12,168 nucleotides of DNA, taken from contig DMNK01000083.1 in assembly GCA_003453695.1 (NCBI GenBank), positions 1-12,168 on the forward strand, given 5' to 3'. Positions within the stretch are counted from its first letter, which is position 1, and each line of letters begins with the position of its first letter. The translations under genes were made by a program, and so were the position numbers. This DNA is from Acidimicrobiaceae bacterium. Its GTDB lineage: Bacteria; Actinomycetota; Acidimicrobiia; Acidimicrobiales; UBA8190. The notes under the pieces were generated by a model, which did not search any database, had not been told where the DNA came from, and saw only the letters and a program-made list of their open reading frames with translations. This document shows positions 4,773 through 10,747 of this stretch, one piece after another.

Positions 4773-7175
4773 ATGCGGTTCGGTGCGCTGGGGGTCGCGG
4801 TCAAGTCCGAGCTGCGGTATCGATGGCGCTCCTGGCTCACCTTGGCGCTGCTGGTGTCGGTGGTCGGGGGCGTCGTGCTGGGCGCCACGGCCGCGGGCAG
4901 GCGCACCGCCTCCGCCTTTCCCCGTTTCACTGCCCGCTACGGCTACGACGCCTTGGCCTATTCGTTCCAACCCTCGCTGCCGAAGATCCCGAAGCTTCCG
5001 GAGGTGGCATCTTCGACATTCCTCGACGCGCCGGCCACTGGCACTCCGGTGTGCCGGTGCCTGCACCCGCTGTCGCAGGTCAACTTCGGGATCACGGCGT
5101 CGCCGTCGCTGGCGCTCGCCCGTTTCCTCAAACTCGTGGATGGCCGGCTCCCGACCGGGCCCGACGAGGCCCTGGCCAGCTTCAGTTTCGCCCGCGACGA
5201 GGGGATCCATGTCGGCAGCCTGGTGCGCGTGCCTTTCTACGCCCCCTCGCAGCTGCAGGACGTCGTCGACAACACGCCGGGAGCGCCGGCGGGCCCGACG
5301 GTCACCTTCCACGTCGTAGGGATCGAGGCGGCCGAGGGCGACTTCCCCTCCGTTGGCAGCCTCAGCTACACGCTGGTGCCCGGCGCCGCCTTCTCCCGGG
5401 CCTACGACACCCGCATCGCTCTCTTCCACGTCTACCTGGTCCGGCTCCGCCACGGCGTCGCCAACGTGGCGCGCTTCGACCAGGACGCCGTGGCTGCTGG
5501 CGCCGCTGGCACGTCCGACGTGTCGGAGCTTGACGCCAGCGTGCAGGCGGGCATCCACCCACAGGCGGTCGGCTGGTGGGTGCTGGCACTGCTGGCGGGG
5601 CTGGCAGGACTGGCAATCGTCGGCCAGGCCCTCAGCCGGCAGTCCAACGTCGAGGCGGACGAGTACCGCACGCTGGCGGCCCTCGGCTTGGGACCGGGCG
5701 ACCTGATGGCGCTGGGTCTGGGGCGTGCCCTCCTCATCGGCCTCGCCGGCGCCGCCGGAGCCGTCGTGCTGGCGTTCGCCGTGTCTCCGATCGCCCCCCT
5801 CGGCGAGGCACGTGTCGCCGAACCGAGTACCGGCCTCCAGTTCGACGGCTTGGTCCTCGGTCTCGGCGGGCTGGCCATCGTGGTGATCGTGCTGCTGCTC
5901 GCCCTGTGGCCCGCGTACCGGACCAGCCGGGCGACGCGCGACACCGGCGGTGTGGACCGTCCGTCGCAGATCGTGGCCAAGGTGGCCGCCGCCGGTGCGC
6001 CGCCGAGCGCCGTGATCGGCGTCCGCCGTGCCCTCGACCGCGGGCTTGGGCGTGAGTCCGTGCCAGTGGGCTCTGCGCTGGGCGGCGCCGTTCTCGCCGT
6101 CGCTGCCCTGTGCGCCACCGCCGTGTTCGGCACCAGCCTGACGAACCTGGTGGCGACGCCCCGGCTCTACGGGCAGGACTTCCAGGTCTGGTTCAACGGC
6201 TTCACGAGCTTCGACTCGGTGAACCCGCTCGTGGCCCAACTCCGAGGGGACAAGGCGATTCGGGCAGTGACCCTGGGGCTGCAGCAGCCGGTAGAGATCA
6301 ACGGCGTCCCCACCCACTCCATTGCCGGTTCGCCGCTGCAGGGAGCGGTGCTGATCTCGGCGGCCAGTGGCCGGCTCGCCCAGCGACCCGGTGAGGTCGC
6401 CCTGGGAAGCAAAACCCTGCGTCAGGCCCATGCCCACGTGGGCGGCACGGTGGCAATGACCTTCCCGTTGGAGTCCGGCGGCAGCCGGACGATAGCGGCC
6501 CGCGTGGTCGGCACGGCATCGCTGCCACCGGATTTCGGCGTGGTGGGCCTCGGCGTCGGGGCGTACATGTCGTACGACGGGTTCATGGCGGCTCAGTGCC
6601 CGTCGGGGCCGGCGTCGGTCGCCTGCCGCACCGCCGTCACCCAGAACCCCGTGGTCCTGGTCTCCACCACAGGTGGGCACCGGGGGGCCGGGGCGGTGGC
6701 GCACTACGCCGCGCAGTTCCCCGGTCTCGCCTATCTGCCGGTGAAGCCCGACAACCTGGTGAACTTCGGGGAGGCGGTGAACTTCCCGCTGATCCTCGGT
6801 TTCGTCCTCGTCCTATTCGGACTGTCCACGCTGCTGCACGTCCTGGTCGTCAGCGTGGCACGGCGACGCCGCGAGCTGGGCCTGCTCAAGGCCATCGGCC
6901 TGATGCCCCAGCAGGTCTTGGCCTCCGTCTCGTGGCAGGCGACGACCATCGCCTCGGTGGGGCTGGTCGTGGGCCTGCCCCTCGGGATCATCTCCGGCCG
7001 GGCCATCTGGCACGCCTTTGCCGTCAACCTCGGCGTGGTGCCAGCGACGGTCATCGACGCCGGCACTCTGACCGTCATCTCCGTCGGCGTCTTGGTGGCC
7101 GCCAACCTCCTTGCGATCGGCCCGGCGCTCGTGGCCGCCCGAGCCAAGCCAAACAGCCTGCTGCGGTCCGAGTAG
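4773..7175 (+). CDS. ABC transporter permease with two FtsX domains
   Basis: An 800-residue membrane protein. TM1 (about 21-40) is followed by a large extracytoplasmic region (about 45-262). Then comes a first FtsX block with three helices (about 268-286, 316-338, 358-380) ending in the cytoplasmic R-T-S-R-A-T-R. A further helix (about 433-455) precedes a second extracytoplasmic region (about 456-668). The second FtsX block follows (about 670-697, 724-742, 765-790), with the typical ARRRRELGLLKAIGLMPQQV coupling helix that contacts the ATPase. This double arrangement matches actinobacterial ABC permeases of the MacB/LolCE-related group, which move lipids or peptides or act mechanically. No ATPase gene is in the window. 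The ATG at 4773 is preferred over one at 4680: GGAGG and GGGAG lie just before it and the upstream residues look non-coding. Confidence 0.88.
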   Translation: MRFGALGVAVKSELRYRWRSWLTLALLVSVVGGVVLGATAAGRRTASAFPRFTARYGYDALAYSFQPSLPKIPKLPEVASSTFLDAPATGTPVCRCLHPLSQVNFGITASPSLALARFLKLVDGRLPTGPDEALASFSFARDEGIHVGSLVRVPFYAPSQLQDVVDNTPGAPAGPTVTFHVVGIEAAEGDFPSVGSLSYTLVPGAAFSRAYDTRIALFHVYLVRLRHGVANVARFDQDAVAAGAAGTSDVSELDASVQAGIHPQAVGWWVLALLAGLAGLAIVGQALSRQSNVEADEYRTLAALGLGPGDLMALGLGRALLIGLAGAAGAVVLAFAVSPIAPLGEARVAEPSTGLQFDGLVLGLGGLAIVVIVLLLALWPAYRTSRATRDTGGVDRPSQIVAKVAAAGAPPSAVIGVRRALDRGLGRESVPVGSALGGAVLAVAALCATAVFGTSLTNLVATPRLYGQDFQVWFNGFTSFDSVNPLVAQLRGDKAIRAVTLGLQQPVEINGVPTHSIAGSPLQGAVLISAASGRLAQRPGEVALGSKTLRQAHAHVGGTVAMTFPLESGGSRTIAARVVGTASLPPDFGVVGLGVGAYMSYDGFMAAQCPSGPASVACRTAVTQNPVVLVSTTGGHRGAGAVAHYAAQFPGLAYLPVKPDNLVNFGEAVNFPLILGFVLVLFGLSTLLHVLVVSVARRRRELGLLKAIGLMPQQVLASVSWQATTIASVGLVVGLPLGIISGRAIWHAFAVNLGVVPATVIDAGTLTVISVGVLVAANLLAIGPALVAARAKPNSLLRSE

Positions 7176-7195
7176 CGCCACGGCAACGGTCGGGA

Positions 7196-7235
7196 CCGGA
7201 GCCGCCTGGTCACGGGCCAGGTCGACAGGCTCCGG
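7196..7235 (+). terminator. Nested hairpin after the ABC permease
   Basis: CCGGAGCC (7196-7203) and GGCTCCGG (7228-7235) are perfect 8-bp arms. Inside them CCTGG (7205-7209) and CCAGG (7217-7221) form a second stem. It starts 20 nt after the permease stop. Likely a U-less terminator or 3'-end structure, possibly working in both directions between the convergent genes. Confidence 0.5.
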
Positions 7236-7237
7236 GG

Positions 7238-7261
7238 CCAGGCCACCTGATCCCGGCCTGG
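7238..7261 (+). terminator. Second hairpin in tandem after the ABC permease
   Basis: CCAGGCC (7238-7244) and GGCCTGG (7255-7261) form a perfect 7-bp stem around a 10-nt loop, two bases beyond the nested hairpin. The pair reads as a tandem terminator. The remaining gap to 7400 shows nothing recognisable. Confidence 0.45.
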
Positions 7262-7400
7262 TAGGGCTGAACGACTCTGTTTCGGTGCCAAGAAGCATTA
7301 CCAAAATAGAGTGCGGGCGGAGGGGCCGGTCGCTCTCGTTGCACCGCAGTGTTGGCTGCCGGCGCCGCCCGCTCTCGGGTCGCCCAGATGCACGAGCTGT

Positions 7401-7688
7401 CTACTCAGCCCAGTTCCCGTCGATCCATTGGGGGTCGCCATCCAGCAGCGGCGCCATGGTCGTGGTCCACCACGTGTCCTGGTCTGGATCGTTGGCTAGG
7501 GCAAAGTACTTCTCTTTGGATTCGAAGACGACGCAAGCAACGACGGTGGTGCCGTCCTCGCTCAGCAGGCTGTACGAGCCCTGGAAGCCGTCGACGTTGC
7601 GCTCCTCCCATTTCTTGGCGGCGTCAACGAGGGCCTGGCCCGTGCCGGGGCTCTTGAGCCTTCCGATCATGATGGTTCCGTAGGACAT
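7401..7688 (-). CDS. Small dimeric alpha/beta-barrel (monooxygenase-like) protein
   Basis: A 95-residue protein. The order strand (YGTIMIGRLK), helix (GQALVDAAKKWEERN), strand (GFQGSYSLLSEDGTTVVACVVFES), helix (KEKYFALANDPDQDTWWTTTMAPLL) and a Trp-rich end is the ferredoxin-like ABM/dimeric alpha-beta barrel plan. I recognise it as a common actinobacterial small protein, often called antibiotic biosynthesis monooxygenase-like, with no proven activity. The conserved-looking residues are W27, the DP-x-QD-x-W motif and the PQWIDGNW end. The start is ATG; there is no evident Shine-Dalgarno. It is convergent with the permease and divergent from the methyltransferase. Confidence 0.8.
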   Translation of the reverse strand: MSYGTIMIGRLKSPGTGQALVDAAKKWEERNVDGFQGSYSLLSEDGTTVVACVVFESKEKYFALANDPDQDTWWTTTMAPLLDGDPQWIDGNWAE

Positions 7689-7697
7689 GGCCGAAAT

Positions 7698-7707
7698 GTA
7701 GCGCTAC
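7698..7707. promoter_or_regulatory. Perfect 10-bp palindrome GTAGCGCTAC in a divergent gap
   Basis: The palindrome lies 10 nt upstream of the start of the small barrel protein, in the 99-bp gap shared with the methyltransferase gene. It could be a half of an operator, but no regulator gene is adjacent and it is short enough to occur by chance. Confidence 0.2.
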
Positions 7708-7773
7708 GACGGCCGCTCGGTCACGAGCACGACGCCGTCCGAGTCGGTACGGTTCTCGCACCGGGAAACGGGC

Positions 7774-7780
7774 AAGGAGG
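7774..7780 (+). promoter_or_regulatory. Strong Shine-Dalgarno of the SAM methyltransferase gene
   Basis: AAGGAGG with a 7-nt gap to the ATG at 7788. It is the strongest ribosome site on the plus strand of this window and fixes the start of the methyltransferase. Confidence 0.8.
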
Positions 7781-7787
7781 GTCGGCC

Positions 7788-8849
7788 ATGGCCGTTGATG
7801 AACAGCGTCTCGAGCAGCTCATGGGCACGATGGTCGGGTACATGACGGGAGGGGCCGTGTGCTTCTCGGTCTGGCTGGGTGACGAACTCGGCCTCTACCG
7901 AGCCATGGCCGGAAGCGGACCTCTGTCCGCTGACGATGTGGCCTCGAAGTCGAAGTGCAATCCGCGCCTCGTCCGAGAATGGCTCGACGGCCAAGCAGCC
8001 GGTGGTCTCGTCCACTACGACGCGGCCAAAGACACCTACGAGCTGAGTGAAGAAGCCGCCATGGCATTGGCGGACGACGAATCACCAGCCTTCGTGGCCA
8101 GGGCGATGAACGCCTTCGGCTCGATGTTCATCGACATGGAGAAGGTGCGAGATGCCTTCAGAGGCGATGGCGCCCTGAGCTGGAAGGACCACCACCCCTG
8201 TCTGTTCTCGGGAACAGAGTGGTTCTTCCGGACCGGATACCGGGCCATGCTGGCGACCGCTTGGATACCGGCCTTGGACGGCGTGTCAGAGAAGCTGGCC
8301 CAAGGTGCCAACGTGGCGGACGTTGGCTGTGGCCACGGGGCCTCTGTCGTCGTCATGGCTGAGGCGTTCCCCAACTCCAAGATCGCGGGGTTCGACTTCC
8401 ACGAGGCCTCGATCGCCACGGCCCGCAAACGTGCAGCCGATGCTGGTGTCGCGGACAGGACGAGCTTCGAGGTGACGACGGCAAAGGGCTACCCGGGAAC
8501 CTATGACCTGGTCTGCTTCTTCGACTGTCTGCACGACATGGGTGACCCCGTGGGGATCGCCCGCTATGCCCTCGAGCACCTGGAGCCCGACGGGACGGTC
8601 ATGCTGGTCGAGCCCTTCGCCCTCGATGGTCGGGCCGAGAACATGACGGAGAACCCCATGGCGGCGCTTCTCTACGCAGCGTCCTCCTCCATCTGTACGC
8701 CGAACTCGCTTTCTCAGGAGGTGGGCCTGGGTCTCGGCGCCCAGGCCGGCGAGGAGCGGCTGCGTCAGGTGTTCGAAGAAGCTGGCTTCGGCAGCTTCCG
8801 CAGAGCGACCGAAACGCCGCTGAACATGATCCTGGAGGCGAAGGCCTGA
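7788..8849 (+). CDS. Class I SAM-dependent methyltransferase with N-terminal winged-helix domain
   Basis: A 353-residue protein in two parts. Residues about 1-95 form a helical/winged-helix region (LGLYRAMAGSGPLSADDVASKS, then NPRLVREWLDGQAAGGLVHYD) of the kind used for dimerisation in small-molecule O-methyltransferases. The Rossmann part starts about 170: motif I is VADVGCGHGAS (176-186), the acidic strand end GFDFHEAS (201-208) holds the ribose of SAM, and DLVCFFDCLHDM (240-251) is motif II/IV. Length and layout recall M. tuberculosis Rv2258c, from memory and not tested. The substrate is unknown; a hydrophobic small molecule is most likely. AAGGAGG supports the ATG. The amidase gene follows 61 bp later on the same strand and may share a transcript. 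Confidence 0.9.
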   Translation: MAVDEQRLEQLMGTMVGYMTGGAVCFSVWLGDELGLYRAMAGSGPLSADDVASKSKCNPRLVREWLDGQAAGGLVHYDAAKDTYELSEEAAMALADDESPAFVARAMNAFGSMFIDMEKVRDAFRGDGALSWKDHHPCLFSGTEWFFRTGYRAMLATAWIPALDGVSEKLAQGANVADVGCGHGASVVVMAEAFPNSKIAGFDFHEASIATARKRAADAGVADRTSFEVTTAKGYPGTYDLVCFFDCLHDMGDPVGIARYALEHLEPDGTVMLVEPFALDGRAENMTENPMAALLYAASSSICTPNSLSQEVGLGLGAQAGEERLRQVFEEAGFGSFRRATETPLNMILEAKA

Positions 8850-8910
8850 CCGCCGGGCGCTCGGCACGGGGCGTTTCGATGATCCGGCGCCCGTCCCGGA
8901 GACGAATCTC

Positions 8911-10071
8911 ATGGGCAGACGACGAAGAACGGACGAGAACGCCATCATGTCGACCTTCATCACCAGGCTGGATGCACAGGGCAGGGGACCCCGGGTCGCG
9001 GTCAAGGACCTCATCGATGTGGCCGGGGTGCCGACCACCGCGGCTTCGCGGGCAGTCGAGCGCACGGCCAAGCCGGCAGAGGCCGACGCCCCGTGTCTGG
9101 CCGGCACGCGTGCAGCCGATGCCCGGATCGTGGGCAAGACCAATCTCCACGAACTGGCCATGCTCCCGCTCGGGACGAACCCCTGGTTCGGCACGCCGGT
9201 CAATCCCATTGACGCCAGCCGCATCCCAGGCGGCTCATCGAGCGGCTCGGCGGTGGCGGTGGCGAACGACGAGGCCGATGTGGCCTTCGGGTCCGACACG
9301 GGGGGGTCGATCCGGGTGCCCAGCGCATGCTGTGGGACCTGTGGACTGAAGACCACCTACGGACGTATCGCCACCGAGGGCGTGTGGCCGCTCGCCCCCA
9401 GTCTCGACACCGTCGGTCCGATGGGTCGGACCATCGAGGACCTCGTGACCGGCATGCAACTCCTCGAGCCGGGCTTCGTCCCCGGGGCTTCTCCTGCCCA
9501 GCGGGTGGGACGCCTCGCAACCTCAGGCCTCCCGGAGATCGAGGCGGCAGTCGATGCGGCCTTGCTGGCAGCGGGCCTGGAGGTCGTACCTTTGGACTGG
9601 GACGGCCTTGACGCTGGAACCAACTACTTCACCGCCATCTTCTTCAGCGAGATCTGGGAGGTCGACCACGCCTTGGTGGAGGAGAACCCGGAGGATGTTG
9701 GCGAGGACATCAAGGCGACGCTGGGCATGGTCGACCTCTTTCGACCGGGTCTGGATGACGCCATGGGTCAATTACCGAAGTGGCGCGCATCGCTGTTTGG
9801 CCTCTTCGACCAGGTCGAGCTCTTGGCTCTCCCCACGCTGCCGATCTTTCCACCGTCCTTGGAGGAAACGATGGGTGATGGCTTCGTCACGGCCAGCATC
9901 GACATCACCCGCCATGTGTCGCTGTTCAACGCGGCGGGTGCGCCGTGCACCGCCCAGCCCGTTCCGGTGCCGGGTTCCAGGTTTCCGGCCAGCCTGCAGT
10001 TCGTCGGCCCGCTGGGTGGAGAGGAGCTTCTTCTGCCGACGGCGGCGCGGGTGGAAGCGGCCTTGGAATAA
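8911..10071 (+). CDS. Amidase-signature family hydrolase
   Basis: A 386-residue enzyme with the complete Ser-cisSer-Lys triad of the amidase-signature family: K32 in VAVKDLIDVAGVPTT, S109 in PGGSSSGSA, and nucleophile S133 in DTGGSIRVPSACC. GLKTTYGRI and DTVGPMGRT follow as usual. The family hydrolyses amides (aryl or alkyl amides, amidated acids, carbamates) in the cytoplasm. At 386 residues it is shorter than the common 450-500; the N-terminal helices before the catalytic Lys are almost absent and the region after residue 185 is compact. It lacks the extra GatA features, so it is not likely Glu-tRNA amidotransferase. Start 8911 has GGAGA about 8 nt upstream. An ATG at 8947 (MSTFITRLD) has a weaker ribosome site but begins where family similarity seems to start, so it is a real alternative. 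Confidence 0.92.
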   Translation: MGRRRRTDENAIMSTFITRLDAQGRGPRVAVKDLIDVAGVPTTAASRAVERTAKPAEADAPCLAGTRAADARIVGKTNLHELAMLPLGTNPWFGTPVNPIDASRIPGGSSSGSAVAVANDEADVAFGSDTGGSIRVPSACCGTCGLKTTYGRIATEGVWPLAPSLDTVGPMGRTIEDLVTGMQLLEPGFVPGASPAQRVGRLATSGLPEIEAAVDAALLAAGLEVVPLDWDGLDAGTNYFTAIFFSEIWEVDHALVEENPEDVGEDIKATLGMVDLFRPGLDDAMGQLPKWRASLFGLFDQVELLALPTLPIFPPSLEETMGDGFVTASIDITRHVSLFNAAGAPCTAQPVPVPGSRFPASLQFVGPLGGEELLLPTAARVEAALE

Positions 10072-10086
10072 TCGCTTCCCAGTGCG

Positions 10087-10105
10087 GCCTCGAACCTCTC
10101 GAGGC
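10087..10105 (+). terminator. Hairpin after the amidase gene
   Basis: GCCTCGA (10087-10093) and TCGAGGC (10099-10105) form a perfect 7-bp stem with a 5-nt loop, 15 nt after the amidase stop. There is no T-run. Likely terminator for the methyltransferase-amidase unit. Confidence 0.5.
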
Positions 10106-10217
10106 TCCCAGACGGAACCCCTCCGAGTCCGCGCTACCGGTGGTTTATGGCTTGCTGCAGCCGTCTGGTGACGTTGACTGCCTGGCGGCCTCTCCTTCAA
10201 ACTCCCCGGACACGGAT

Positions 10218-10238
10218 TCGCCGCGACAACAGCGGCGA
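10218..10238 (-). terminator. Hairpin after the TfoX-domain gene
   Basis: TCGCCGC (10218-10224) and GCGGCGA (10232-10238) form a perfect 7-bp stem with loop GACAACA. On the minus strand it begins one base after the TfoX stop. With 10087-10105 it gives each of the two convergent genes its own hairpin. Confidence 0.5.
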
Positions 10239-10239
10239 G

Positions 10240-10590
10240 CTATCGCCTCTTGTTGGCAGCCTTGGACGGCAGGGACCGGGCATAACCGGTGCCCAGCCTC
10301 ACCCACTTCTCGAGTTGACGCTTGGTGGCGACGTCCTCGGGTGCCACCCGCAGCCATCCCGCCATGGCACGACCCCGCATGACCATGGGCTCGGCCTTGG
10401 TCGTGCGGACGATCCGCTCCGACTGCTCGGGGTCCACCCGCACGAGCACGCCGCCTTGGCCGCTGGCGGCAATGGCCATGTTGCCCCCGATCAGGAAGGC
10501 CAGGCCACCGAACATCTTCTTCTCCAGGACGCCTCGTTCGGTGGCGAGCAGCTCTCGGATCCGGTCAGCCAGGTCCTCGTCGTACACCAC
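10240..10590 (-). CDS. TfoX/Sxy N-terminal domain protein
   Basis: A 116-residue protein matching the TfoX N-terminal domain alone. It has an opening helix (DEDLADRIRELLAT), the hallmark KKMFGGLAFLIGGNMAIA (about 24-41), then GVLVRVDPEQ (47-56), a central MRGRAMAGWLRV segment (71-82) and a closing helix. In gammaproteobacteria full TfoX/Sxy activates competence genes with CRP, but stand-alone N-terminal domains are widespread in actinobacteria and have no known competence role; I would not transfer that function. The tail is basic (SKAANKRR). The start is GTG-GTG with no clear ribosome site. It lies 157 bp from the MMPL gene on the same strand and converges on the amidase gene. Confidence 0.88.
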   Translation of the reverse strand: MVYDEDLADRIRELLATERGVLEKKMFGGLAFLIGGNMAIAASGQGGVLVRVDPEQSERIVRTTKAEPMVMRGRAMAGWLRVAPEDVATKRQLEKWVRLGTGYARSLPSKAANKRR

Positions 10591-10643
10591 GGCCCGAATC
10601 GTAGGTCCTGTGCCAGGAGGTGCCGCCGGGCGCCAGCCGACAT

Positions 10644-10662
10644 GGGCCCCGGGCCCGGGCCC
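10644..10662. other. 19-bp pure G+C block between MMPL and TfoX genes
   Basis: GGGCCCCGGGCCCGGGCCC is built of overlapping CCCGGG/GGGCCC palindromes and is followed by an A5 run, then GGGC. It lies 86 nt beyond the MMPL stop and about 54 nt upstream of the TfoX start. It could fold as a terminator stem for the MMPL transcript; nothing else in this gap is recognisable. Confidence 0.35.
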
Positions 10663-10747
10663 TCAAAAAGGGCTCCTCCGAATAGCGACTGTCAGTCCTC
10701 TACGACGACGCCCTTCGACAGCCATCCGCGTGTACGAAGACGACGAC

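Noticed and set aside
5432..6133. 233-residue minus-strand open frame rich in Ala, Pro, Ser and Thr
   Set aside because: It is inside the permease gene in antisense; the composition is typical of a shadow frame.
4623..6704. 693-residue open frame on the minus strand
   Set aside because: It lies fully antisense to the FtsX permease, is rich in Arg/Gly/His/Gln low-complexity sequence and has no recognisable domain; it is a GC-rich shadow frame.
8286..9356. 356-residue minus-strand open frame
   Set aside because: It spans the end of the methyltransferase and the start of the amidase in antisense and has no domain pattern.
10240..10590. TfoX protein as evidence of natural competence
   Set aside because: Only the N-terminal domain is present and no com, pil or dpr genes are in the window; such stand-alone domains are common outside competent bacteria.
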